A DNA stretch of 64,000 bases from Epichloe hybrida (GCA_019022495.1 JAFEKR010000037.1:186001-250000), one strand, 5' to 3'; counted from the first letter of the stretch, positions 23,983-36,973 are shown. The notes: generated by a model from the sequence alone, not told the origin. Translations and numbers: made by a program.

Positions 23983-24990
23983 GCTGAGAAAATAGAGTGA
24001 AAACGAGCAGGTTGATGTATGAACAATGAAATCACATTCTGAGGAAGCCAGTCAGCTTGTCAAACATGACCATTGGCAGGATGCCAAACTGGTCACAGCG
24101 TGGAACAGGACAGGACGAGACAATTTTTTCTTTTGAAAGCCGAGCAATCCCCTGCTGCCTTGCCTTGGGCCTTGCCTTGGGCCTTGCCTTGGGCCTTGCA
24201 GCGAGGAACACAGCAAGCCCACCTGTCGAAAATGTTGGAACGTGAGACTCGTTGGCTCATTGCTCTCATCGCTCAGGTCATTACGGATTACTCCCTGGTT
24301 CTTCCTCCTCATGATGATAACCTGTCCCACTGGGCCGGGGCCACTTGCAAAGACCCCTGCAGGCAGCAAGGCGGCCCGCCGGCCCCCGAGCAGCTGAGTC
24401 AGCGTATTGGCTGAGCGCCGATGATTTACCGTGGGCCCCGAAAAATTCTTCCACCTCCGATGGGCAAATCTCAAGGGGCCAAAACCACTCATGAGCTACC
24501 ACGGCGCCGAGTTCTTCCTATTCCGTTGAGCGCGCGCGCAACGGGGCCATCGCATTTATCATCATCCGACCCAGAGAAGGCTGTTGGAGCTGTAAGTTGG
24601 TCGCGTCTCTACCCCATCGCCGGTGACAATACATCAATCAGCCATGGAACTTGTCGCGAGCCGACGCCGCGTGGCAAGCCGCGTGTTGCTATTTTGCCGT
24701 GGCGGAAGCTTGCTGGTCCGGCAACCATGCTAACAATGCCTTCAGTTTACTTGGACGCGCCTCCTCGACCGATTGTATGGTGCACATGCCCAGGTGACTG
24801 GCTATTCCCCATCCTCTTTGGCCTCAGATGTGCAATTGATGCAACCGCAAGTTGCACGCCCTCGATTAGCTACCATCGTTCAGCTCCTACTTTCATCATT
24901 AGGTCATCACGCAAGCTCGCCGATATTCGTGGGCCGATCCCGCTACAACTGCCCTCTGTATCCTGGCACTTCCGCGTCACATCCAACAAC
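23983..24990. promoter_or_regulatory. Shared divergent promoter of methyltransferase and Zn2Cys6 factor
   Basis: About 1.0 kb separates the two start codons. A 12-bp unit, CCTTGCCTTGGG, repeats about 3.5 times at 24157-24199. An open frame runs into the transcription factor from 24421, but its upstream part shows no family similarity and I treat it as leader. No TATA box is clear. Confidence 0.6.
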
Positions 24991-27417
24991 ATGAGCCCCA
25001 GCCGTGAGGGAGAGGCAGAGCATGCCTCGGAGCTGACGTATCCGTCTCCAGGGGCGGAGGCGATGGACTCGGGCCCTTTCTATCACCCCAAGACGGAACA
25101 TCAAGACCCAACCGAGCACCATGTCACAGAAGAGGCGCAACATCAAGAGCACCAACAGGCGCAAATGGCCACACAGCAGCCCAGCTCGCCCCAACATGTT
25201 TCCCGACCGTCTAACCTGGAAGAGCTCCAACTCGCTGCTCAATTGGGACAAGGCTTGGCGGGAACCTCCATCATGCCAGCTACAGACCCGAGCATGAATG
25301 TAGACGACCCAAACATGCGCACCATCATGCCACATCCCCATGCCGACCCCTCTGATCAACAACACCCTTCTCCCTACGTTCAGGAGGCACCTTCGACCGG
25401 GTCGATAGACCAGCATCCGATGCCACTGCCCGTAGGACCACCCCTCCCGCCACAATATTCGATGGGGGATGGCGTTCCTCCGCGCAAAAGGTCAAAAGTG
25501 TCGCGCGCCTGCGACGAGTGTAGAAGGAAAAAAATCAAGTGCGACGCGCAATCTGATACAGGCGAGACGCCTTGTTCGAGCTGCGCAAGATCAAGCACTC
25601 CGTGTCTGTTCAGCAGGGTGCCTCAGAAACGCGGCCCAAGCAAGGGGTACGGGCCAACGGCTCATTCTAGACTCTCGAGTAACCGACGCTGACACAGATT
25701 CTAGCTACATCAAGGAACTTGCGGATCGAATCCACAGTATCGAGAACAAGCTCGAATCTGACGGCAATCTTAACCAAGACGACATAGACAAATTATTTGC
25801 AACTGATCGCTCACGGCAGAGCAATGGTCTCGAAGATGCAAGTCGAAAACGACCATTCTCCAGCATCTCTACCGCAGAATTCACCACACCCATAACTGTT
25901 CGACAAGCGCCATGGGGCTCAGAAAACCGATCCATCCAGCCTGCGTCCGCAGCAGGAGAGACGCTTAGTCAGGAGTACGACAATGCGTCACTGGCGCCCC
26001 AGGCAACTCCTATCAAGGCTGCGGACACCCCGTCAAGGCAACCGGACGAAGCTGCGGATGTTGGCATGGACGATGCGGAGGAGATGCCGGATATAGATGA
26101 TGAGGCGTATGAGCAGTATGTGTCTCGTTCCCCTCTCACACGCGCACACGCGCACACGATCACATTCCGAGACGGCGCGCTAAATTCATCCATTTCACAG
26201 TTTCCTCGCATCGGTTCAGCCAGTATACCCTATTCTGCCGTACGAAAAGATCAAGCTGCAGTCGCTGCTTTCTCGATCGTCACCTGCGGTGAGGACTGCC
26301 TTCAGCCTCACCCTGCCCTATGTTGGCCAGACATCCACCGGAGACGCAAAAGTCGCCAGCTCTATTCTCCACGAGTGGGAGAGCAGCGATGCTCCTCGCA
26401 GTCGTGCGACAGACATAGTGCATGCGCAAACCTTGTTGATGTTAATTATTGACGCCGACTGGAGAGCGACTTCGACTCTTCCTTTTTTGCTGGCGAGAGG
26501 AGCTGCTCTTGCCAACACTATGAGACTGTGGAAGCTGTCCACGGCTGAGGCCAGCTCTGACAACGATTCTGATGAGCAAATTTGTGTGCGGATCTGGTGG
26601 TCGTTGGTGTTGATGGATCGATGGCACGCCGCCGGAACGGGCCACCCACCTCAAGTACCCGAGAGAAGCACCATTGTTCCTTGGGGCCTCGAACACAGTG
26701 TCGGAGAGGTTTGCTTTTACCTTGTTCGTAAGTGAAACTTTGTTTTCCCAATTGCCGTAGCTTGTCATATTCAGCCGAGCAGAAAGAAATACTGACCACC
26801 AGAGCACCACAGGACTATCAAAGCTACTGAACAGAATTTCGTTTGTAATATCAACACTGCAAGCTGGGGCAACGGCTGCCGATCCATCGATGGCTGCCAT
26901 CTTGACCGATTATATCGAAAATTACCGAGAAGATCTACCCGCCCATGTCGACGCGGCTGCATATCCCATGATCCATCTCGCTTATTGGCACTGTCGTCTT
27001 TTGGTCACGCTGCTCACACCTGGCATCACTCCCAAGGAGATGATGTGGCCGACAAAAGAACTGGCGCACTTATTGTCGGTAAGCGCCGAGATGAAGAGCC
27101 CGCTAATCAATCACTTTGTCTCCCTCGCGACCATGGCGTTGGGAGAGTTGATCAAGGCTGACGCCACCCGTGAGGAAGTCATCGACATCATTAGGGACAT
27201 CGTAGAGAAGCCAAGCGGGGGACACTGGGATGGTGTCCGAGATAAGCTGACGGAATTGACAAGACCAACATCTTCATCAGGAGGGCTGGACGCGGCCGCC
27301 AGTCAGGGTCTGCAGCATCTGGCCGATCTGGCGACAGCGCACGAGGGTAGTACAGGAGAAGAAGCGCCGCCATTGGGGTCCGCTCTTGCCACAGGATACC
27401 TCGAGGCCGCATCATGA
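24991..27417 (+). CDS. Zn2Cys6 (Gal4-type) transcription factor, RGT1/Lac9-like class
   Basis: Four exons, 24991-25646, 25705-26115, 26201-26727 and 26813-27417, total 2199 nt and encode 732 aa. The DNA-binding cluster is C174-x2-C177-x6-C184-x10-C195-x2-C198-x6-C205, followed by KRGPSKGYIKELADRI, where the first intron splits the glycine codon. This linker and coiled-coil start is shared with RGT1/Lac9-like sugar regulators. The middle domain (from about QPVYPILPYEKIKLQSLL to the C-terminal third) is the fungal transcription factor domain. The first ~170 residues are rich in Gln, Pro and His. The third intron (26728-26812) uses GTAAGT and restores YLVRLSKLLNRIS. I chose ATG 24991 because similarity and composition change there. 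The target genes are unknown; the divergent methyltransferase is a candidate. Confidence 0.9.
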
Positions 27418-30400
27418 ACTAGGTTCAGAACCAAGGGGACGATGATGGAAATGCCGCGGAGCGGATGGAATCCACGCGTCGGCACCAAGGTGTGCCACCG
27501 TGATGTGATGCTGGGATTGGGCAGTGAAAACAATGTTGGAGTTGAGGCGGACAAAGGGTACACGCCGTTGCTTGAAAGCAGTCTGATACGATGACGATGG
27601 TATAGCGACCGATGGGAATATAGAGTCCAACCTATCTATCCTAGGTACCCAAGATACCTTATTCGCCACATTGTTGGCATTCCTCGCTTGATGGCACACT
27701 TGCTGTGGCGTGCCACCATCCGAGCCAGTCGCACGCGAGCGAACGGAAGGTCGACCTGGTGGTGTTGACCATCGAACGCGCCTTCCTCTTTCCCCCCTTT
27801 CCTTGTGACCAGAACAGACTACAGGAGTCGGATGTTGCATCAAACGCTTTGCAGCAATTGGATTACAAGATTTTTGCACTCACCAAGTCCTTTGTGATGA
27901 GGCACTTGGTCTCGTCCTGAATGCCTGAAGTTTACGACTGGTCAACAATCAGCAATCAGCAATCAGCAATCCACACACCAGGGAGGAAGGATCATATCTC
28001 ACGATGCCCTTCCTGGGTTCGCACACGAACCACGACTCCCCCGCGCCGAGAGTCATGCCCACGGATTTGCCGACAGAGGTGCTCGACACAATCAGCCAGG
28101 ATCTCACCCAGTTGCAATTTGAAAAAAAAACGCCAGCTTGTTTGCTCTTTTCCTCGCGAGCAGAACATGCGAGGTGATGTCGTAGAGAGAAGGTTTCAGG
28201 ACGCTCCTATCCAGAGCTTCTGAGCATTTGGCTGCCTTGTCTGACTTTGCCCCGTTGACCTCGATGGAGATATGGACCATACTCGCTCCATAAGCACTTG
28301 GAGAGCTAGCCTACCTGATCTGGTGGCATGATGATCAACTGCCGATGGATCTGCGAGCGACATGTCCACGAAGAAGACGGTCAACTGGCCACGGAGTTGG
28401 ACGCATGCAGAATGTGGAACGAAGAGGTTCTGGATGAAATGGAGTCTGGCCAAGGCCTCTCGGACTCGGACCCGTGTTTGGCGCAAGCTGTGGGCAGACC
28501 GAGACGGCGGATGGACGGCCAACTGGCAAGTGGTGGAGGAGAGGAGCATGCCATGGCTCACTCGGTAGAATGAGAAGCTGAAGGAATCATGTGCGGCACC
28601 TGAACTTGCATTCACGGGAAGAAGTAAAAAGACAAGCTACCGAGTACAGAATACGGATTACGGATTACACTTGATGCCATATCATGTCACGTCACCACGA
28701 CGGATTGGCATACTCGGTTTCAGTACGGATTACGGACTGCCCACTCCATACTCGGTGAAACAGTCATGATTACAACGATGCGTCTTCTCCGGAGAAAAAA
28801 CCATGCTTTACTATAGTAATCAAGACGACATGACGACTTCCTGCAAGCGGGCGAGGCGTCGGGGCCTCGGCCACTACGACGGCCGCGAAGCGTGCGCCGC
28901 CGAAGGATGGCTGGCCCGTGCCCGAGGCCCGTCGTGTTTCCTCGTGCATGGAGGATTTCGATCCCGGCCCTGTGGACTGCCGCGTTTCCTGGGACATGGT
29001 GTGGGCCTTGGTCCGTACATGCATTTATTATATACACAGAATGCTGTAGAGTTGAAGTTGGTGGGCGACGGAATCTACATGCGAACCGGGGGGTGAAACG
29101 TGCTTTGCTTGCCCGACGTGCGGATCGTACGTGTTGAATATTACATTGCATTCGCCTAAAAACGCGTTTTCCCTCTTATGTGCACATTTAATAAAATGCA
29201 TGAATTACGGGAGGTCACTCCCCTAATAAATTTGCGTGCGCGGGTACCTCTTCCATTTTGGGCCTAGCTACTACTGCATGATTGAAAAATCACTACTGCA
29301 TGTTTACGTGTTGCCCATAACGTGCCTTGTCCCTTGCGGCACGGCACGTACGATCCGCGGCATGCGTAAAACGTGTCCGTGGCCTCACAAAAGTTAGCCC
29401 TCGTATGGACTACAGCCGACGACGCATGGTTGGCCATGTGACCACCCCCCCTCCCCCTCTCGTTCTTGTTCTTGCTCTTGCTCGAGGGGATCCCCCTGCC
29501 CGTCCGATACGATCTAAGCTATCCCGGAGGTACGGAGTCCTCCGTACACATTGCACCAACAGACATGACAAGCATCAGGGTGGCTCCAGACAAGGCGAGC
29601 CACCGAGCCGTGACACCATACGGACTATACACCCAAAGCCATCAAGTCGCTTTCTCTATTTCGCAAATCTTCCTCTATACTATGCAACTCCCGTGTATGC
29701 AAAACCATAAAAATAAAAAATAAATCATATCAGACGTCATGAGTCCAAAAAGAGGAAAATAATAAACGTTGGACCCCATGTGAAATGTGACTGGATACAC
29801 GGCTCGGCCAAATCAGTCCATCTAACGCGTGCCATGTGAAAAAAAAAAAAAAAAAAAAACCCTCTTTGATGGTTTGCTTGTCATATTGATATGTGCTCCC
29901 GGCTCATTGTCGTCCCTCTCTTCCAAAACATAATCGCGACAGCTGTTCCAACGTCCGTATTCTTCTGTTACTGTTTCAAGTTTGAGGCCTTTTTGAAATG
30001 TGCGCCCCGACTAAATGGCACCATCCTTGGCTCCGCCACATGAATGCGTTTCGGCTCAACCACAGACACTATCATGGATCGAGCAAGCCAATCATCTAAT
30101 GGTGGGAGAGGTAAATTTCCAAAGCAATTGCTCAAATGTGAACACCTCTTAAAGGAGTCAAAGCATAGCCAAGAACGAAAAAAAGAGAAAGAAAAAAAAA
30201 CCCCAACAAATGTCAACCATACGCCCCTTCACCTTACAACCCCCACAGCAGTGCAAACTTTCAAAGTCTATCACAAAAGAGCTGGTGTGAAAAGGAAAAA
30301 AAAACCCAAGACCCAAAAAAAAGGGCAAGAGATCGAATGTCAGTCACTCCTTCTCTTGGGCGATGCGCAGCATCCCATCAGCTCCACGCAGATCTTCGTA

Positions 30401-30480
30401 CTCCCGGCTCATCGTTGAGAGTACTCCGGCAACCTTCACGGCCGAGCGTTGGAGATTGCCACGAAGCTTGTTTGCTTTGC
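27418..30480. other. 3-kb intergenic region
   Basis: No gene is supported. Short open frames in several phases lack domains or splice continuity. The region holds a half-copy of a dispersed inverted-repeat element (29158-29309), short inverted arms around it (29120-29133 and 29345-29358), repeats of TACGGATTAC near 28650-28740, and an A-run at 29838-29860. The right end is the 3' flank of the copper-fist gene. Confidence 0.6.
29158..29309. repeat. Partial copy of a dispersed inverted-repeat (MITE-like) element
   Basis: This stretch matches, in reverse complement, the left half of the element at 37177-37505: shared tracts include TTCCCTCTTA, TGCACATTTAATAAAAT and GGAGGTCACT. It also shares the end CACTACTGCATGTTTACGT, close to the end of that copy. 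It is therefore a deleted copy of the same family. Confidence 0.75.
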
Positions 30481-32150
30481 TCAAATTTCCCAAAATGTGC
30501 TCATGGAGGTTGCGGTAGTGGTACCAGGACTCTCAGCAACAGCAGCGACGCCTTCATTGTAGTTGGGCATCCAGAAGGCTGGATCTTCTTCCACCATGGA
30601 AATGGTTCCAACCGCAACACTGTTGTCAGAGTTCTTGTTATAGAAACTGTCGTAGTCAATGCTGGTCAAGTCCGTTGTACTCCCGACTATGCCTGTGTGA
30701 GAGAGAAAATTGGTCGTTCGAAACCCTGCGCTAAGCTCTCCATCTCCGTTGCCGATGAAGTCTTCGACTTCTGACACCTCGCCAGAAGTCGACGTTGTGT
30801 TGGCGAGGCGGGGTAGTTGTTCGGATCCGCTTCCGAAATCAAACACGCCGTTGAAGCTTTGAGCTCCAGCTTGGCTGTAGCTTGACGGAGCAAAGTTCTC
30901 CGGCTTGGCCTCGCCTAGATCGTAGTGGCTCCAGTCTACAGAAGCAGTACTGATACCAGCACTGAAGATGGGCCCGTCGACTTCTGAAGGCACACCTGAG
31001 CTGAACATTTCAAGCGTACTATTGTTGCCCACATATGACGGATAATCGATCCCCGATAAGTCGAGAGGGGGCAGCCTGCCCGGCAGATTAGGGGTGCTAC
31101 CACTCGACATCAGCGGCGAAGCTGTTTCCGACTTGACTCTTCGTTGTTCGCGGGCTGTCGCGGCGCGGGAGCGGTTGCCGAAGGAGTCTGGAAAGGGCCC
31201 ATCTTGGCACAGCATATTCTCCGAGTTGGCACCAAGACTGCTGCTGGCGCTGGTCGCAGAATTGACTCGGCTGAGCTGATATGAGCCGCACTTCTGGGCA
31301 GCTCTATTGTGCTTGGGCACAGGTTTGTGGTTACTACTGTGGTCAAAAGCCATGACACCATCCAAGTGAACCGTGTTAGCTCGTCGTCGTCTGACCGGCG
31401 GCTTGGGGCGTGCGGCGGCAACCGTCAGAGAGTCGGGATCGGATTCGGTCTCCGGAACCGTGTCCAGAGAAGGCTCCTTCTTGTGAGAGCAGGTGCAGCG
31501 ACCTCCGTGGTTACAACAACAGGTCTCTGCAAGTGGGCCAGGTAGTTAGATAGCGAAAGGGCTGGAGACGAAGGCGGACAGGCAAAGTTGCCAGGTTTGT
31601 GTGTCAAGATGTGAAGCTCACCCTTGTGTCCGTCAACGGGCTGTTGCAAGTGAGCGCACTTGCTCGTCTTTTCGCCACAGTCACATTTGATATGAGCAGA
31701 CCGCGACTTCCGCATCGTGCGACAATGGTTGCATTGCGAAACCGGGCGACCCTTCTTGTTGATGTGTTGAAGTGGGCGATCTGTAAGAAACAAGAGTAAG
31801 CTTGTTAGCTCGGTGTTTTATGCATGTTGCAAGTTTTGTTTTCTTTTTTTGTGCTCTCTTCTTCCTTTAAAAAATAAAAAGGAAACAAGTGGGAACTATT
31901 TACGAGAGGATTTGAAAGGTTATTCGTGAGATGATGCAGACGACAGAGTTGTTGTCCATTTGTCGGTTCAGGGTGCCACCATTGACACACGCGCGCGCAC
32001 ACACGCATACGCACACACCACACATACATGAGGTGAGGAGGGGCGCACAAAGGCACGAAGGCATTGCGACTTACCGGAATGTTGACAATTGCTCACACGA
32101 TGGCCGCGGACGCAGGCCTCGCAAGCGAACTTCTCACCGTCTATCAACAT
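30481..32150 (-). CDS. Copper-fist transcription factor
   Basis: Three exons on the minus strand, 32075-32150, 31622-31780 and 30481-31526, with introns of 294 and 95 nt, encode 426 aa. The start MLIDGEKFACEACVRGHR is the copper-fist module; its zinc ligands are C10, C13, C22 and H24, and KKGRP (34-38) is the minor-groove motif. The domain continues to DGHKE at residue 79. A cysteine-rich stretch (C81-C83, C89, C91, H93: CCCNHGGRCTCSH) follows and resembles the copper-regulatory clusters of Ace1/Mac1/GRISEA-type factors. The remaining ~330 residues are Ser/Gly/Asn-rich and probably the activation region. The first intron splits an Asp codon, so the DNA-binding domain depends on correct splicing. 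The family activates copper uptake or detoxification genes; which of these applies cannot be told. Confidence 0.94.
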
Positions 32151-33095
32151 AGTGCGCTACCGCGGTGGCTGCTGCGCGCAACTGTGACTTTTTGTGAATA
32201 TTGTGGGAGAAAAAAAGTCCAAGGATGGCGGACGAAGAAGCGTCAAAGTGGGCGTAGATGTGTGTGGTTCCGGGGCACTGATGACGGTGGCGCTGGGTAC
32301 AGTAAAGTAACCAAAGAAGGGTCAACGCAACCAACTTTTATGCCAATAAGCCGAGTCAGTGGTCGTTCGCTGGTCGTTCGCTGGTCGTCCGCTGGTCGTC
32401 GCTGGGTCGTCGCTTCGGGGGGGGAGGGAGATCCTACATGTACCAACCAGCCCACGTCCCTCCGTTGAACGCACAAGGGCCGGCGTCTCTCTCTTTTCTG
32501 TTCTTTTTTTTTTTCTAGTACCCTGGAGCCTGGCGCTGCGCTGTGGGCAACGTGCAAGGTCCCGGGACGGACAGGCGTCGATGTTTGACCGAACAGACGA
32601 AGAACAAGCAAGGCTGGACCGGCGCTGGCCTGCAGGGTTCGGCTGTGGGCGGGTCGGAGGGGAGGGGGAGGGGGGGGACGTCACTTCGTCATGCTCGTCT
32701 GGCGTTTTGGGAAACTGGAGACCCACTTGGAGACCCACCGCAGCCAGGCCAGGCGCCGCCAAACAGCCTGGGCCCGGCAGGAAGACTAGGGTGTCCCTTC
32801 TCCGTTCTTGAGAGTTCCTTGCTTCCTTTTCGAGGAGGAAGCGAGTGGAGACGAAAGAATGTCAACAAGAACTCGAGCGACTGACCGAGGATTGTGCATG
32901 TGCATGTGCAGAGTTGGCAAATGGGAGAGTGAGGGCAGAAAGCCGGAGACGAGCCAATGTAGAGAGAGATAGATGGAGAGAGAGAGTATCGGCAGAGGCG
33001 ATCAATAGATGTAGACAAGACCAGTGCAGTCCGGTACTACTATCACGGGAAACCAAGGGATAATGATGAATCCTTTTCTTGTTTGGCCTGGGGCT

Positions 33096-33182
33096 TGGGT
33101 AGGGAAGGCAGGCAAGGCAGGGAAGGCAGGCGAGGTAGGGAAGGTAGGGAAGGTAGGGAAGGTAGGGAAGGTGTACAGGGAA
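33096..33182. repeat. GGGAAGGTA/GGGAAGGCA minisatellite
   Basis: A purine-rich tandem array of 9- to 10-bp units, GGGAAGGCAGGC then GGGAAGGTA repeated about five times. It lies ~0.95 kb upstream of the copper-fist start codon. No function is evident. Confidence 0.85.
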
Positions 33183-36100
33183 GGTCACGGCGGTCGGTCG
33201 GTGGAGTGGAGCCTCGCCTTTCGGGGTTCGTCTGGCCTAACGAATCTGGGCAGTTCCTTCCTTAGCCCTTCCTTCCTAGTCAGTCCGACTGCTCCTGCTC
33301 GCTGTTCTCCTCAAGGCTGGGGTAATTTTTTTTACAGGCAACAAACAATGCAATGTGCAATGTGCAATGCAATACAAAGTGTACTTAGTCCGTGTTGCTC
33401 CCTATCGGCTTATTTCATTCATTTGCAGCCTCGCCTCAGTCAGTCCAGGCCAGCAGAACCCTGGATTTTACCCCCCCCAAGTGTGTATTCTACTTGTTGA
33501 TCACGCATCTTCTGCTGTACGGGTTACAGAGTCATCAGCATCCTCCTACAACCTCGCTACTACACCTACAATGCATGCAATTGAAAACACGGAGCGAACG
33601 TCGGCTTGACCGAGACCTCGTGAGGTGTGTGAGAGAGAGAGGTTGTACGTACGATCCATTATACATTACGGTGATAAGGTACGGTATAACAAGTATGTAC
33701 AAAAGTACGTCTCAGACGTGCAAGAAAAGACATGAGATGCAAGGACGGATGCAGCAATGCACCAATGCGACAATGCAACAATGCTTGATGAGTACGGAGG
33801 ACAACTCGCTCACCTTCCAGACTCACCGATCCCCGCCAATCAGCCGCATCACAGGTGGTAGGCCCGACAGCCGCGGATCCGTGTTCCCGTTTCCAGCGCC
33901 AATGATAGTAGACGATTAGAAGCAGCTGTCCTCCAATTCGTTCCTGGTCGACTCTTCACGGGCCGACGAGTGCGGCGGCCACGGCGCTCAACGACACTCT
34001 GGTTTGGATTCTCTCTGTCGGGGCATGGGCATCGTGACATAATGCGGCATGCTTCGAGCATACATGTATGTAGCATGACAACCACCACCACCACCTCCTC
34101 CTCCCCTGCCTATGCGACCCCCCCGTCTCCTCCTCCGTACAGAGTAGATGGCAACCCATGCCGCAGCCTCAAACCAAAAAAAAGTTGGATGGTCGGGACG
34201 AGACGCAGAAACACCTGCTGCTGGGTGTCGTCAACGTGCAGCCTCTGACCAAGGAGCCACTGGCCAAGAAGCCAGCCACTGGTTGGTTCGCCGGGCCAAA
34301 GGAGGGGCAGAGCACTCATATTGGTTTAGCCATGTCGGGCCAGGCAGGAAGCTGATAATTGCAGGTAATAACGGCAAAGTGCAAGGTGGCACAATAAATT
34401 CAACTTGTCGTTGGGCCATTGCCAGCAACAAATCGCAAATGCGCACACACCAGCCCACAATACGGATTTACACCGTCGAGAAATGGGCCGAATGGAAGTG
34501 GAAATGCTGCTCTGCAATGTGCATTCCTCCGCACGCACGCACGCACGCGCGATCCTGCCATCTCTCGGTATCCAGTCTGAAATACAATGAAGCTGAAGCA
34601 CTTGATCATCCAACATGCTGCCTGATGGTAAAAGAATGAGAGAGGTTCCAAAATCCCCGGGTGGGCCTTCATCTGGTCTTTGCTTGGCAGAATCACATTA
34701 TAGTCCCAGCATCGACTCATGTACCAGGACAAGGAGAAGGAGAAGAAGGAGACAGCAAGTCGGATCGGCAATTTTCGATGCGTTGCTGTCCAGGCAATCC
34801 GGCGAGCTCCAATCGGACGGAGAACACGAGATGAATCAGGCCATGCCGACAAAAGTCTACTACGGGGCTTTATGCACGTTCAAAGCCCGACCACTCTCTC
34901 TGCCCACGATATTGATTTTGTATTGTTTTTGGAACATTGGTTGTGGCCAATGCATCTAATTTTTAAGGAACAAAAAAAATCTACTAGCAATACCCAGCTA
35001 GTATAACATTTAACAACCAAATAATACTGCTCACGATATGACGTATAGTCTGCACATAAATAAGTTAACCATGTTATTGTTCAAAGTGAGGATTCGAGTG
35101 GAGGGTTTGACGGGGTCATGTCCGATTTGACAGGCGACTGCGTCGCAATCTGAATCGAGCATGTCTTGAGCCGGGCAATTCAACCGCGTCAAGTCGTGTC
35201 CTTCTTCCTCGTTTCAATCGTACCCGTCGCTCAATATCCGACCACCTGGCCCGTAATAATTATGATAGTAGCGTATGCTAATAAGACCGACCACCAAATC
35301 GCCGTCCGTGTTGGTCCAGCAGAAGCTTTGTCTTTCGGTTGTCGCGAAACGACCAAAATCGGTCGCAATTTTGTCATCGATCTGTCATCGACGACGACGG
35401 ACTGAATTAAAAGTAGGAACACCTCAAGAATGATGATGGGTCCAACATGAGCCAACAGCAATTCCTCCATCTAAGCCATGCCATGCCGGAAGAAGCTTTG
35501 GGCTTGGTTTCGAGCTCCTCGAAACTAGAAGGCTGCGGCGCACCCGCTCAGGCTTCACTTGTCCGGAGACACGGCAATTTGAGGCCACATGGGCAAGCTG
35601 CATGAATGTGCCTGTTATGGGAAAACATTCTGCCAGAGTGTGTGAGACCCGAGGCTTACCCGATCTTCGAGTCCAGACGATTCATGACTCGAGAAGGCTT
35701 CAATGCTGAGGTTCGGAACAGCTTCACTTCCACTTCTTGCGCAGAAGTGCATGTTCGACAGAGGGCCGAGGACAAGAGAGATGCCGCAGCTTGCAGTCGT
35801 TATGGTGAACGCATCACAAAGCAGATATTTGTTTTTTTTTGGGGGGTGGGGGGGGGGGGTGGGATTTGAGATTCTGGGAGGGATGAGGGGAGTAGGGCAG
35901 GGGCACCTTCCTCTCGCGTCCCGTACCTGCTCAAGCGAACTACACCCACACTGACTGACTGCACCACCTTGTCATAATATATTATGCCAGGGCATGAACA
36001 GCTCGTCTACTTTAGATTCGAAGCTAGCGCCCAGCCGGCCTTGTTCGAACCTTTATGATGCGGCGCGATTGGGAACTGGAAAGCAGCTTCACAGGACTTG

Positions 36101-36238
36101 GGAACTTTTGGTCCATGGAAGCTTACCGCGGCCGCCATTGATGCAGGTCTACGGAATACTGTGCCTCAGTCGGACCGGCAGAAGGGTAAGTCGTAGGCGG
36201 AAATATCGGAGATGTCGCATTCACCGAGAACGTACGGA

Positions 36239-36539
36239 TTAAACATGCAGTACATGGTGATTTTTTCAATCATGCAGTAGGCACTAGGCCTAAAGCGGAA
36301 GAGGTACCTTTCCCCGCAAACTTATGAGGGGAGTGACCTTCCGCAATTTATACAAGTAAATCAGGGCAGAGGAACTAGCCAAGTCCACTTGATGGGATTA
36401 CTATAGGCCATCATATAGCTCTACATCTCTAAAAGAAGCCCAAGAACGTGAGAGAGCGCTGTGATTGATCGTTGTGGTATTGGCTGGGCCTGCGGACGTA
36501 CTACATGATCAAAAAAATTACTACATACTGCATATTTAC
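36239..36539. repeat. Dispersed inverted-repeat (MITE-like) element, copy 2
   Basis: About 300 bp with no coding capacity. The left end AAACATGCAGTA..TGATTTTTTCAATCATGCAGTAG and the right end CTACATGATCAAAAAAATTACTACATACTGCATATTTAC form an imperfect terminal inverted repeat. The interior (AGGAACTAGCCAAGTCCAC, ATTACTATAGGCCATCATA, CTAAAAGAAGCC) matches the reverse complement of the interior of the copy at 37177-37505. Confidence 0.75.
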
Positions 36540-36735
36540 AGAGCTGCCCAGAGCTGCCCAACGCTGCGCGACCTGCAGCCTCCCTCCCTCCACTTGGCAT
36601 TTGGCAACTAACTTGATCTGGCAGCTGGACGGCCTTCTAGAAGGAAGGATTGGAGGTCGACAGCTTGTCTCAGCACGGGCCAGCCAGCCAGCCAGGCATA
36701 TCCCAACATCCATCCACCAGACCACACCACCTACA

Positions 36736-36973
36736 TCTCCTTAGGCGTCCTAAGCCTTGTGGAGTCACGTCAGCTAGGGTCTGTATCCAATTAGACAGAA
36801 GTGAATGAGAGATACATTTGCTTGTGTATAAATAGGCTAATACTAAATATACTGCTGATTTTGCCTGTACAAAGCGCTACACCACACTTTCGCGTACTTA
36901 CGCGGTCACTGACCTTATGGCAGGGGGTAGTGGGGGCCCCACGGATCCACAAGGCTTAGGACGCCTAAGGAGA
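36736..36973. mobile_element. 238-bp element with perfect 28-bp terminal inverted repeats
   Basis: The left end (36736-36763) begins TCTCCTTAGGCGTCCTAAGC and the right end (36946-36973) is its exact reverse complement over 28 bp. The interior contains GTGTATAAATAGG and is non-coding. The inner part also starts TGTGGA and ends TCCACA, so a solo LTR inserted in a palindrome is an alternative reading, but no direct target duplication is visible on either model. Most likely a miniature inverted-repeat element. Confidence 0.7.

Noticed and set aside
24421..24990. Extension of the Zn2Cys6 factor to an upstream ATG
   Set aside because: The extra 190 codons have promoter-like composition and no family similarity. 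ATG 24991 gives a normal N-terminus, though transcript data could change this.
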